The notes beneath the pieces are model-generated. The model searched no databases. It saw only the letters and a list, made by a program, of their open reading frames with translations, and was not told the origin of the DNA. From Ruminococcus flavefaciens (GTDB taxonomy: Bacteria; Bacillota; Clostridia; Oscillospirales; Ruminococcaceae): DNA of 33,821 nucleotides. The position numbers and the translations under genes were made by a program. Location of the stretch: NCBI GenBank assembly GCA_902766595.1, contig CACXEJ010000071.1, positions 1 through 33,821 of the forward strand. The letters run 5' to 3'. Below are positions 15,382 to 23,463 of the stretch, in pieces. Every line of letters begins with the position of its first letter. Position 1 is the first letter of the stretch.

Positions 15382-15933
15382 TCATATATCGTTGTCTCTG
15401 ATGAGCTGTCTGACCTCGTGATTGTCATAGAGTCCCAGATCGAAGAGCTTGTCCGCCTGACGCCGTGTGATCTTTCCGTTTCCGGAGTGGACATACTGTC
15501 CGTGCTGACGTTCTCTGCCGTCCCACGAGTCGATTATCTTGAGCCAGCCTGCACGTTCGAGGGCTGTCTCTGGGTACTTAGCCTTCGGGAAGAACTTCCT
15601 TGCGAGCATTATCGCACATTTGTTGTGGTTGGTGTAGCTGCAAGAGTAGGTATCGCCGTCCGGGGACATCCAGCCGAGCTTGAATTCGGGATCGTTCTTG
15701 TAGTACATATCCTCGAGTCTGAGGGGGAATTCATCGTCTGATTCGATTATCTTCACAAAGCGGAAGTCGCCGAACTCAAACCTGAAATAGCCGCCCGTTC
15801 CGTCAAGGACTATCGGGAGCTGTTCTTCGGTTATGATCTCTTCAAAGCCCGTGTCCTTAAGTCCGTCCATACTGTCGATGTACTCATAGCAATATAGTCC
15901 GGTAGGAGACCTATAAACGGCATATTTTTTCAC
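15382..15933 (-). CDS. Hypothetical soluble protein
   Basis: 183 residues starting with GTG at 15933, behind GAGGTGAGAGG. No signal peptide or membrane segment. It is rich in aromatic and acidic residues (YFRFEFGDFRFVKI) with a later segment ALERAGWLKIIDSWDGRERQHG and a basic helical end (ITRRQADKLFDLG). No family is recognised. It forms its own unit with a consensus-type promoter and terminator, so it is very probably a real gene. Confidence 0.8.
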   Translation of the reverse strand: MKKYAVYRSPTGLYCYEYIDSMDGLKDTGFEEIITEEQLPIVLDGTGGYFRFEFGDFRFVKIIESDDEFPLRLEDMYYKNDPEFKLGWMSPDGDTYSCSYTNHNKCAIMLARKFFPKAKYPETALERAGWLKIIDSWDGRERQHGQYVHSGNGKITRRQADKLFDLGLYDNHEVRQLIRDNDI

Positions 15934-15972
15934 CCTCTCACCTCTTTCTCAAAAATATATAGCTCTATGTAT

Positions 15973-16001
15973 ATTTTACCATTAATCATACTATTTGTCA
16001 A
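15973..16001 (-). promoter_or_regulatory. Sigma-A promoter for the 183-residue hypothetical gene
   Basis: Minus strand: TTGACA (15996-16001), 17 nt, TAAAAT (15973-15978). Confidence 0.85.
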
Positions 16002-16056
16002 ACTATATTTGAGACCTCTGCAAGACAGGTATTTGTATACTTTGCACAAAAGAAAA

Positions 16057-16081
16057 CTGCCGGTACTTTCCGTACCGGCAG
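16057..16081 (-). terminator. Terminator of the lipoprotein-GGDEF unit
   Basis: CTGCCGGTAC, loop of 5, GTACCGGCAG; on the minus strand followed by TTTTCTTTTG. Confidence 0.9.
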
Positions 16082-16097
16082 CTGTTGATCATTCAGA

Positions 16098-17336
16098 TCA
16101 GATGTCAACAACAGTATTTATCATATTACCACCGTTGAGCTTAGCATTTCTGAGTGCTGTATCGAGTTTAACGAGCAGCGAGTTTACGTTGAGGCAGTCG
16201 CCCGGCAGGTAGTGGTAAACGCTTCCTGATGTCGGGAGCTGTACTGTGAGGTTAAGCACATCGTAAGGGCTGCACATTACAGCGTGGATATTCTGAACGA
16301 TACCCATTGCCTGGCTCTCGGAGATCTCCTTGTTGAATACGAAGCAGAACTCGTTACCGGTGATGTTGTAGATCTCGGCAGATCCGCTGAACTCGTTCTT
16401 GAGTCTGTCAGCAACTGCGATGAGGTACTCGTCGCCGAAGTCATAGCCGTATGTATCGTTGATGCTGCGGAAGTTATCCATATCGAATACCGCGATGTTG
16501 AAGCGGTCGGACTCGAGTCTGCCGCTGATATCCTCATCGAGGGCATAGCGGTTCTTCATACCGGTAAGGATATTTGTAAGAGCAAGGTCGCTTGCCTTCT
16601 GACGTGTGGACTTGAGCTTTGCATCGACCTCACGGAGGCTCTTCTCACGCTCTTCAAGGTCAATTCTTGCCTTCTTAGCCATCTTAGCGATGAACATAAT
16701 AGCGATCTCACCGAGGATAAGGAATATGAGCATGAGGGCTTCAACAAGGATAAATACCTTGACAATTCTTGCGCCCTGTGCAGCAGCATCCTTATTAGCG
16801 ATATCAATAGTAGCCTTAAGCATTTCTGAAGCTGTTACCTGAAGAGGATAAAGATCCTGAACGTAAAGGTTTCGGTAGTCGCCGCCGAAGGCTTCGAGAC
16901 CGGTACCGGCAGCCTTAGCTTCCTGATCTTTGAACTTCTGAAGTGCACTATTGAGCTTATCCTCATAGAGCTTGATAAAAGCCTTAGCGCTGTTGTAACG
17001 GCGTTCAACATCATCAGATTTACCGTCTATCTCTTCAAAGTCAGCCATAGCGTTGTAAATGTTTGTGAATGCGAGCTGTGTATCGACAACAATAGCGTCT
17101 GTATCACTGCTCATCTGTGAAACGATACGAAGAATGTTACCGTTGACGATAAGCAGCTCAGTATTCATTCGGTTTACCGCGCTCATAGTGCTTGAAGTTT
17201 TTGTTGAGATATTTCTGTTCGTTCTTGAAAGGAAAGCAACGAGTGCCATATTTGCAAGAACAACGACAGCCAGAAGAATAGCACCAAAGGTATAAGCTCC
17301 GGATTGATAACTTGCATTATTCTTATCTTTTGCCAT
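16098..17336 (-). CDS. Transmembrane GGDEF-domain protein with external helical sensor
   Basis: 412 residues: a membrane segment at about 17-38, an extracytoplasmic helical region (about 40-190, like the four-helix sensors of chemoreceptors), a second membrane segment (about 192-216), a coiled coil, and a GGDEF domain (about 250-410). The signature reads TGNEF at 326-330, so the first Gly and the Asp are replaced. Metal and substrate binding may be weakened, but the Glu is kept and some activity cannot be excluded. GGAGG precedes the ATG. It begins 15 nt after the stop of the lipoprotein gene, so the two form a tight bicistron. Inference: the lipoprotein reports its ligand to this protein. 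Confidence 0.9.
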   Translation of the reverse strand: MAKDKNNASYQSGAYTFGAILLAVVVLANMALVAFLSRTNRNISTKTSSTMSAVNRMNTELLIVNGNILRIVSQMSSDTDAIVVDTQLAFTNIYNAMADFEEIDGKSDDVERRYNSAKAFIKLYEDKLNSALQKFKDQEAKAAGTGLEAFGGDYRNLYVQDLYPLQVTASEMLKATIDIANKDAAAQGARIVKVFILVEALMLIFLILGEIAIMFIAKMAKKARIDLEEREKSLREVDAKLKSTRQKASDLALTNILTGMKNRYALDEDISGRLESDRFNIAVFDMDNFRSINDTYGYDFGDEYLIAVADRLKNEFSGSAEIYNITGNEFCFVFNKEISESQAMGIVQNIHAVMCSPYDVLNLTVQLPTSGSVYHYLPGDCLNVNSLLVKLDTALRNAKLNGGNMINTVVDI

Positions 17337-17351
17337 AGTCTCTTACCTCCA

Positions 17352-18530
17352 TTAATAATTCTCAGGATGGAGAAGAAGCTGGATATATTCTTCATTCATA
17401 TTCTTAGCGTCAACCCATGTTACACCTGTATCAAGCTGCTTAGGAACGTTTTCACCTTCCAGCGCCTTCTTAGCATATCTTACTGCAACATATCCCATAT
17501 TATATGGGTTCTGAACAACTGTGCCCTTGAGAACGCCTGTTCTGATGAAGGCGAGCTCCTGTTCATCAGAGTTGAAGCCTATAACATACACAGTATCAGA
17601 CTTGCCGAGTGCTTCAACAGCCTTGCAAGCTCCGATAGTTGTATTTGTATTTGTTGCAAAGATACACTTAATGTTGCAGTCAGCAGCTTCAAGGAGCTTT
17701 GTTGTTGCTTTTTCAGCATCTTCGACAGATGAAACGCCATCGGCAACCACAAAGTATTTATCAACAGCATCGCTATTTACCATCGTTTTAAGTGCTGATT
17801 CATCTACATTTTTACCGAAGTCCTTTTTGATCTCATCAATAACCAGGTCTTTGGTCGCCTCTTTAAAGCCATTAACACGATCAGCAGCAGTAGCAGCTGT
17901 ATGAGGTATAATACCAACCATACCGCGGCCGAGATTCTCAATACTTGTATAAACATTAACACCGCCCTCCTTACTCTGAAGGGCATTAAGAATATTCTTT
18001 ACTTCATCTGCTACATAATCAGAATTAAGAACTCCCGAAGAAGCATATCTTGCTGCAACGTATCCGCCGTCTCTGTCAGAGGAGCTGACGAGTGAGAGCA
18101 CATCTACTGAGGGGATTTTTTCGTCAACCGGTTTTTCGTCGATCTTTGAGTTGATGTTTATGATCTTGATGTCCTTTGCCTGTGCCTTTGCCAGAGCCTC
18201 ATTGAGCTCTGTCTGACTGTTAGGTGCTATGATGATCGCCTCAACACCCTCGTCTACAGCCTTGTTTATGGCATCTACCTGTGTAGCAAAGTCATTATCA
18301 CCTGTAGCTATTGTATAGACGATCTCATATCCGAGCTCATCACCGGCATCTTCAGCGCCGTTCTTAACTTCATCCCAGAAGGATACTACATTAGAGTTCT
18401 TTGTGATAACAGCTATCTTGCTCTTCTTTTTTCCACCAGGCTTACCACAGCCTGTTGCGGCAAGAAGTGTAGCGCTTACGGTACAGAGTGCGATAGCGCT
18501 GAGAATTCTTTTTCTTTTCTCTTTGTTCAT
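17352..18530 (-). CDS. Sugar-binding-type (RbsB-like) substrate-binding lipoprotein
   Basis: 392 residues. The signal peptide ends in a lipobox (LLAATGC, Cys28). The mature part is a type 1 periplasmic-binding fold: KIAVITKNSNVVSFWDEVKNG, read as the first strand and helix, then VDAINKAVDEGVEAIIIAP and, near the end, VIGFNSDEQE..FIRTGVLKGTVVQNPYNMGYVAV. These are the usual ligand-pocket segments of ribose/galactose binding proteins. No ABC permease or ATPase gene is nearby; the partner is a transmembrane GGDEF protein. The role is therefore probably sensing rather than import. AGGAGG lies 9 nt before the ATG; the leader is structured. Confidence 0.92.
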   Translation of the reverse strand: MNKEKRKRILSAIALCTVSATLLAATGCGKPGGKKKSKIAVITKNSNVVSFWDEVKNGAEDAGDELGYEIVYTIATGDNDFATQVDAINKAVDEGVEAIIIAPNSQTELNEALAKAQAKDIKIININSKIDEKPVDEKIPSVDVLSLVSSSDRDGGYVAARYASSGVLNSDYVADEVKNILNALQSKEGGVNVYTSIENLGRGMVGIIPHTAATAADRVNGFKEATKDLVIDEIKKDFGKNVDESALKTMVNSDAVDKYFVVADGVSSVEDAEKATTKLLEAADCNIKCIFATNTNTTIGACKAVEALGKSDTVYVIGFNSDEQELAFIRTGVLKGTVVQNPYNMGYVAVRYAKKALEGENVPKQLDTGVTWVDAKNMNEEYIQLLLHPENY

Positions 18531-18547
18531 AAGAACTGAACCTCCTT

Positions 18548-18650
18548 AAAACATTATATTTAAGTCTGCACAAGGGGAACCGCTCCGGACTTACAGTGCC
18601 AAATTGTTACCGGATCATCCCCGCCGGCTCCAAGTGCTTTCTCTGCACTT
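18548..18650 (-). promoter_or_regulatory. Structured leader of the lipoprotein-GGDEF bicistron, candidate riboswitch of unknown class
   Basis: The roughly 118-nt leader opens with a perfect stem AAGTGC-AGAGAAA-GCACTT (about 18630-18648). A GC-rich part follows, with GCCGG/CCGGT and GGGGA/TCCCC pairing options, and a closing AAGTC...GACTT pairing before the ribosome site. The density of pairing in an otherwise AT-rich gap is notable. It did not match the cyclic-di-GMP-I, cyclic-di-GMP-II, cobalamin, fluoride or ykkC consensus as I know them. Confidence 0.45.
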
Positions 18651-18653
18651 ATA

Positions 18654-18682
18654 ATTTTATCACAAATCTTTCAGGATTTCAA
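18654..18682 (-). promoter_or_regulatory. Promoter of the lipoprotein-GGDEF bicistron
   Basis: Minus strand: TTGAAA (18677-18682), 17 nt, TAAAAT (18654-18659). Confidence 0.75.
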
Positions 18683-18932
18683 CAAAAAACCGAAAATATT
18701 TTATTCACACTTTTACCAATAATTCAGGCAAGAATATATGCAAAATAAACTATTATTATACCATAATTTATCATAGCTCACGATATTACTTCTCGTATAA
18801 TGTCGGTGCACATTCTCTGCCGCAGCCCTTAGTGTGCTGTTTTCACAGTAATTTCCGGCATTTCTGACATTTTTTCCTATACCTATTGTTAATATTTTTC
18901 TATAAGAAATATTATCTTAAACTTATTTTTGC
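18683..18932. other. AT-rich gap between divergent promoters
   Basis: About 250 nt with no open frame, RNA gene or repeat that I recognise. It separates the promoter at 18654-18682 (minus) from that at 18933-18961 (plus). Confidence 0.6.
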
Positions 18933-18961
18933 TTGACAAGTATTACAAAAAGTGTTATACT
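18933..18961 (+). promoter_or_regulatory. Promoter of the TerY-P-like operon
   Basis: TTGACA (18933-18938), 17 nt, TATACT (18956-18961); a leader of about 100 nt follows. No further strong promoter was seen before 24870, so it probably serves five genes. Confidence 0.85.
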
Positions 18962-19068
18962 ATTTGTGATAGCAATGTGTAAATATTCGTGTAATATCAC
19001 TGCTACTGTTAATTGTAGTTATTCCGACTATTAATTTCAATATAACTTTTAACGTCAGGAGGGTAATT

Positions 19069-20103
19069 ATGCAGTGCGAGAAATGTGAAGCCGAAGTCAG
19101 CGCGAAACTCGTGTCCTGTCCGAACTGCGGCGCGCCTGTCCCACAGAATATCGAAGGTTTTGAGAATACCATGGAGTTCCAGAAAGAGCTGCGTTCGATC
19201 GTCGTCAATCACGGTCCGTACGGCGTATTGAGGAAAAATAGATTTATCGGTCTTCTCAACGACTATATCCCGGATTATAACAGAGAACGCCGTCTCCTTA
19301 TTAATATGTATAATATGGGCGTCCTCACCCTTATGCTTAAAGAACCTAACAGAGAAATTTCCATTATGAGAGCCAAGAGCTTTATGCTCAGCGACGTTTT
19401 CCTCTCAGAAAACGCTACCGAGTTCGTTCTTGCCTGCTATACATATATGCTCGGCTGGCCTTATGAGTCCCCCCTCAAGGTGCTCCCGCCGGAAGAAGGC
19501 GAAGTTGAGGAAGAGGTCGAAGAAGCTCCCAAGAAAGCGGTCAGCGTCAACGATATGGTATTCACACCAAGAAACGCTTTCAGATACCGCCTGAGCAGCA
19601 ATATCGTTATCCCCGAAGGCTTTACAAAGCTCGATGCCTTCTGCTTCGATAAGTTCGGCTCGCTCAGAACTATCCAGCTTCCCTCTACGCTCCTCGCTAT
19701 CGGCGAGTATGCCTTCTCAGGCTGCAAGCGCCTCAGAGGTCTCGAGCTCCCCGAATCACTCAGGATAATCAAACAGGGCGCGTTCAGCCAGTGTGCTAAG
19801 CTCGTCGTTGTTAAAATACCAAAGGGCGTTATGGAGATCGAGGACAGCACGTTCTCTTTCTGCACCAGTCTTGAGGTAATTGAGATCCCCGATACTGTCA
19901 GCAGCATCGGTGCAGAAGCTTTCTCCGGCTGCGATAAGCTCAGAAAGCTCTTCCTCCCGGACAGCGTTAAGTTCATCGACATCAACGCCTTCTCATATTG
20001 TCCTAATCTCACTATCCATTGCCTCGAAAATTCTTACGTTCACAAATACTGCCTCGTAAACGGCCTCAGCTGCAAGCTCGTCGCCTCATCGGCAGAAGTC
20101 TGA
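19069..20103 (+). CDS. Zinc-ribbon protein with BspA-type leucine-rich repeats
   Basis: 344 residues. The N-terminus is a zinc ribbon (CEKC at 3-6 and CPNC at 17-20). A helical domain (about 30-130) contains LRKNRFIGLLNDYIPDY and RERRLLINMYNMGVL. An acidic linker (EEGEVEEEVEEAPKK) leads to five or six LRR_5/BspA-type repeats (LRTIQLPSTLLAIGEYAFSGC pattern, about 175-325). No signal peptide or membrane segment is seen, so it is probably cytoplasmic, unlike surface BspA proteins. GGAGGG is upstream of the ATG. It is the first gene of the kinase/vWA/phosphatase operon, 31 nt before the kinase gene. Inference: scaffold or substrate-recognition partner. Confidence 0.88.
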   Translation: MQCEKCEAEVSAKLVSCPNCGAPVPQNIEGFENTMEFQKELRSIVVNHGPYGVLRKNRFIGLLNDYIPDYNRERRLLINMYNMGVLTLMLKEPNREISIMRAKSFMLSDVFLSENATEFVLACYTYMLGWPYESPLKVLPPEEGEVEEEVEEAPKKAVSVNDMVFTPRNAFRYRLSSNIVIPEGFTKLDAFCFDKFGSLRTIQLPSTLLAIGEYAFSGCKRLRGLELPESLRIIKQGAFSQCAKLVVVKIPKGVMEIEDSTFSFCTSLEVIEIPDTVSSIGAEAFSGCDKLRKLFLPDSVKFIDINAFSYCPNLTIHCLENSYVHKYCLVNGLSCKLVASSAEV

Positions 20104-20134
20104 ACACCACTAACTAACGAAAGGATGATCTCAG

Positions 20135-21478
20135 ATGGTTGAGCTTGAAATTGGTCAGGAAGTCGAAATGGAATACGGCGGCAGCGCCAAGGTTTTGAGC
20201 GTTATCGGCAGCGGCGGTCAGGGTACCGTTTATCTCGTAAGATTTAACGGTATGAAATGGGCGCTCAAGTGGTACGACATCGACAAGATGAAAAAGCCCA
20301 AGGAATTCCGTAAGAACCTGCAGAATAACATAAATGACGGTCCGCCCAGCAACAAGTTCCTCTGGCCTAAGTACCTCACTAAGGAAACAGAGGACGGCAC
20401 GTTCGGATACATAATGGACCTCAAGCCGGAAGGCTTCGATTCATTCGTTGATATACTCAACACCTACAAGCTGGAAATTGATCCGCTCACCGGACACGCA
20501 GTCAAGAGACCGGTAAAATTCAACAGCCTCAATGCTATGGTGACAGCAGTTATAAACATCGTAAATGCTTTCCGTCAGCTCCACCGTGCCGGTAAGAGCT
20601 ATCAGGATCTTAACGACGGAGGCTTCTTTATCAATGTGAACACCGGCGCCGTTCTCGTCTGCGACTGCGATAATATCGCTCCTGACGGCAGCAACTTCGG
20701 TATCGGCGGTAAGCCCGGATATATGGCTCCCGAGGTCGTAAGAGGCATCGCCCAGCCGAATGTGCAGACCGATAAATACTCCCTCGCAGTAGTCCTTTTC
20801 AAGCTCCTCTTCAGAGGCGATCCTATGGAGGGCGAAAAGGTAGTAAAGGACGTCTGCCTCACAGAATCCTCAGAACTCAAGCACTACGGTCAGAACGCCG
20901 TTTTCGTATATGACCCGAACGACGCTTCCAACCGTCCCGTAAGAGGTATCCACGACAACGTTATCAAGTTCTGGAGGATATACCCCGACTACATCAAGGA
21001 CGCTTTCATACGCTCATTTACCACAGGTATCAGCGAGCCTACAAAGCGTATCATAGAAAATGAATGGCAAAAGCTCTTTATCCGTCTCAGATCTGAGATC
21101 ATAATGTGCGGCTGCGGCAGAACGAATTTCTCATCAATGTTCGTTCAGCCCAATCCCAAGACATTCAAGTGCCCGAAGTGCGGTATGGAATTCGCTTCGC
21201 TCGGTTTCAGCGACAGAGATTACCGTATGCCGCTCTACCTCGGCTGCCGCTTCTATGAATGCGAGATCAGCCCGGATTCAGATGACTTTACTAAGGTCGC
21301 CGGAGAGCTCGTCGAAAACAAGCTCAAGCCCGGAGTCCTCGGCATAAAGAACTGCTCCGAAAGACAGTGGAAGGCAAAAATGCCGGACGGCGCGTTCTAT
21401 GACATAGCACCGGGAAAAGGTTTCCCTATCTGGCAAGGTCTTGAGATAGACTTTGGCGTGATCAAAGCACAGATATAA
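20135..21478 (+). CDS. Divergent Ser/Thr protein kinase with C-terminal zinc ribbon (TerY-P triad type)
   Basis: 447 residues. Kinase landmarks: glycine loop GSGGQGTVY (25-33), ALK with Lys45, catalytic loop YQDLNDGGFF with Asp158, metal-binding CDCDN (Asp177), activation-segment GYMAPE and DKYSLAVVLFKLL. The loop position five after the catalytic Asp, normally Asn, is Gly163, so activity may be altered. After the kinase domain (about 290) come a zinc ribbon (CGCGR and CPKCG) and a beta-rich end domain (LGIKNCSERQWKAKMPDG, PGKGFPIWQGLEIDFG). Kinases of this type travel with a TerY vWA protein and a PP2C phosphatase, as here. AAAGGA lies 9 nt before the ATG. No membrane segment, so cytoplasmic. 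Confidence 0.9.
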   Translation: MVELEIGQEVEMEYGGSAKVLSVIGSGGQGTVYLVRFNGMKWALKWYDIDKMKKPKEFRKNLQNNINDGPPSNKFLWPKYLTKETEDGTFGYIMDLKPEGFDSFVDILNTYKLEIDPLTGHAVKRPVKFNSLNAMVTAVINIVNAFRQLHRAGKSYQDLNDGGFFINVNTGAVLVCDCDNIAPDGSNFGIGGKPGYMAPEVVRGIAQPNVQTDKYSLAVVLFKLLFRGDPMEGEKVVKDVCLTESSELKHYGQNAVFVYDPNDASNRPVRGIHDNVIKFWRIYPDYIKDAFIRSFTTGISEPTKRIIENEWQKLFIRLRSEIIMCGCGRTNFSSMFVQPNPKTFKCPKCGMEFASLGFSDRDYRMPLYLGCRFYECEISPDSDDFTKVAGELVENKLKPGVLGIKNCSERQWKAKMPDGAFYDIAPGKGFPIWQGLEIDFGVIKAQI

Positions 21479-21529
21479 ACCGCTGTTCCTATTTAGCCAA
21501 CAGCAGGATCGAAAGGATGTATGTTAATT

Positions 21530-22396
21530 ATGAGCAATGAGAATATGACAGAGCCCGTAGTAAATGAGAATACTTCAGGTCTCGACGATTTCGAGCCCGC
21601 AGCTGCTGAGAATACAGCTCCTGCCGCTGCAAGCGCTCTCGATTTCGACGACGATCCCCTTAGTGCTACCGGCGTTTCAAGAAAGAGCCTTGTTATTTTC
21701 TTCCTGATAGATACTTCAGGAAGTATGAAGGGCAAGAAAATGGGCGAGCTCAATACCGTTATGGAAGAGCTTATCCCCGAAATACGCAGAGTCGGCGAAG
21801 CTGATACAGAAGTTAAGGTCGCTGTTCTTACCTTCTCAACAGAGGTTAGATGGATGTACTCTACTCCTATCGCTATCGAGGACTTCGAGTGGGCAAGACT
21901 CCGTGCAAGCGGCGTTACAAGTATGGGCGCTGCATTCAAGGAGCTCTCTCTCAGAATGTCCAGAAACAGCTACCTCAATTCGCCCTCTCTTTCATTCGCA
22001 CCCGTTATCTTCCTTATGACTGACGGCTATCCGTCAGACGATTACAGAGAAGGTCTTAAGGAGCTCCAGTCCAACAGCTGGTATAAGTTTGGTCTTAAAG
22101 CTGCTCTCGGTATCGGTGATGAGGCTAACGATGACGTTCTCGCTGAATTCACAGGCAGCAAGGATACTGTCGTTCACGCTTATTCCGGTACTCAGCTCGC
22201 TCAGATGATCAAGATCATCGCTGTTACTTCCGCTCAGATCGGCAGTAAGTCTATGACTCTCTCCGATGACAGCGGTCACGAGCTCGGTGAAGAAGACGTA
22301 TTCTCCGCTAAGCAGAAACTCCTCGGTCAGCAGATCCAGGAGCTCGTAAGCAACAAGGTCGAGGATAACGACGTTCCTTTCGATACCGGTTGGTAA
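21530..22396 (+). CDS. TerY-like von Willebrand factor A domain protein
   Basis: 288 residues from the ATG at 21530; an in-frame ATG at 21521 lies only 3 nt after the AAAGGA site and is less likely. An acidic, Ala-rich N-terminal stretch (1-50) precedes the vWA domain. The MIDAS metal site is complete: DTSGSM (D61, S63, S65), T130 in GVTSMG and D165 in MTDGYPS. A 60-residue charged tail follows. TerY-type vWA proteins are the adaptor member of the kinase/phosphatase triad and are thought to bring targets together through the metal site. It lies 51 nt after the kinase gene and 46 nt before the phosphatase gene. Confidence 0.9.
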   Translation: MSNENMTEPVVNENTSGLDDFEPAAAENTAPAAASALDFDDDPLSATGVSRKSLVIFFLIDTSGSMKGKKMGELNTVMEELIPEIRRVGEADTEVKVAVLTFSTEVRWMYSTPIAIEDFEWARLRASGVTSMGAAFKELSLRMSRNSYLNSPSLSFAPVIFLMTDGYPSDDYREGLKELQSNSWYKFGLKAALGIGDEANDDVLAEFTGSKDTVVHAYSGTQLAQMIKIIAVTSAQIGSKSMTLSDDSGHELGEEDVFSAKQKLLGQQIQELVSNKVEDNDVPFDTGW

Positions 22397-22442
22397 TGCC
22401 GGAGCTACTTTTCAGATCTAATCGGAAGGAGGACTGAGTTCT

Positions 22443-23360
22443 ATGTTCAACGGCTTCAGCCACTCGGTCAAAGGCGCAAGCCATGAGAAAACCGGTCTCG
22501 TCTGCCAGGACAGTTCAGCATATAAGGTCACTGACAACTATGCTGTCGCAGTAGTCGCAGACGGTCATGGCAGCAAAAAGCATTTCAGGAGCAATATGGG
22601 CTCTAAATTCGCTGTCGAGGCAACTATCGAAGCTATCGACACTTTCTTCGGGGACTACGACCAGTTTGTAAGTAATTTCCCTAAGAACCACAGAATGATA
22701 ATCAGGAATATTCAGAAACAAGCTATATACAACTGGAACCTCAAAGTAAATGCCCACGTTGAAGCCAATCCTGTTACTGAAGAGGAAAAGAGCAAGTTCA
22801 CAGAAGAGGAATTTGCTGATATTCCGCAGGCTTCCTACTATGGTACGACACTCATCGCAGGCGTTGCTGCCAATGACTTTACCTTCGGTCTCCAGATAGG
22901 CGACGGTACTCTCGTTGCTCTCTTCGATGACGGCGAGGCTGTTATGCCTATGGAGTACAACGAGGCTGCTCCCGCTAACGTGACCGCTTCGATGTGCAAC
23001 TCCAACGCTGCTTCTATGTTCAGCGGCTTCTACGTTGAAAACAAAAAGCTCATAGCTATGTATGCCTCCACCGACGGTCTCTACACCTCCTTCGGAAGCG
23101 AAAATGATTTTCTCGATTACCATACTATAATCACCAGCCAGCTCTCAAATCTTGAGAACTTCAAAGCAGTTATCATCAATAACCTCACCAAGCGCTCACA
23201 CTACGGCACAGAGGACGATATTTCCCTCTCCTGCGTGTACGATACGGATATGATCGCTGATAATATGGATCTTATCCTCTCCAAGGTCGAGGAGAACAAG
23301 AAGCGCGCTGCCGAGCGAAAGGCTGCACTTCTTACCAAAAAGATTGATAACTTTGAATGA
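22443..23360 (+). CDS. PP2C-family Ser/Thr phosphatase
   Basis: 305 residues. The metal-binding motifs of the PPM/PP2C family are present: ADGHGS (Asp40), YASTDGLY (Asp211) and TEDDISLS (Asp258/Asp259). The N-terminus HSVKGASHEKTGLVCQDSS is the usual 'G..H...G..CQD' opening of stand-alone bacterial PP2C proteins. It has no membrane segment and ends with a basic helix. AGGAGG precedes the ATG. It is expected to reverse phosphorylation by the kinase two genes upstream. Confidence 0.93.
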   Translation: MFNGFSHSVKGASHEKTGLVCQDSSAYKVTDNYAVAVVADGHGSKKHFRSNMGSKFAVEATIEAIDTFFGDYDQFVSNFPKNHRMIIRNIQKQAIYNWNLKVNAHVEANPVTEEEKSKFTEEEFADIPQASYYGTTLIAGVAANDFTFGLQIGDGTLVALFDDGEAVMPMEYNEAAPANVTASMCNSNAASMFSGFYVENKKLIAMYASTDGLYTSFGSENDFLDYHTIITSQLSNLENFKAVIINNLTKRSHYGTEDDISLSCVYDTDMIADNMDLILSKVEENKKRAAERKAALLTKKIDNFE

Positions 23361-23463
23361 TCTGTGTCCAGAACGGCTCAATGCCGTTATAATACCTGCC
23401 GATGCGCTGTATTTAGGCATTTTAAGCGCAGATGGTCAGATAATATCATAACGAAAGGTAAAA

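Noticed and set aside
17352-18530. Part of an ABC sugar importer
   Set aside because: No permease or ATPase gene is present on either side; the unit ends with the GGDEF gene and a terminator.
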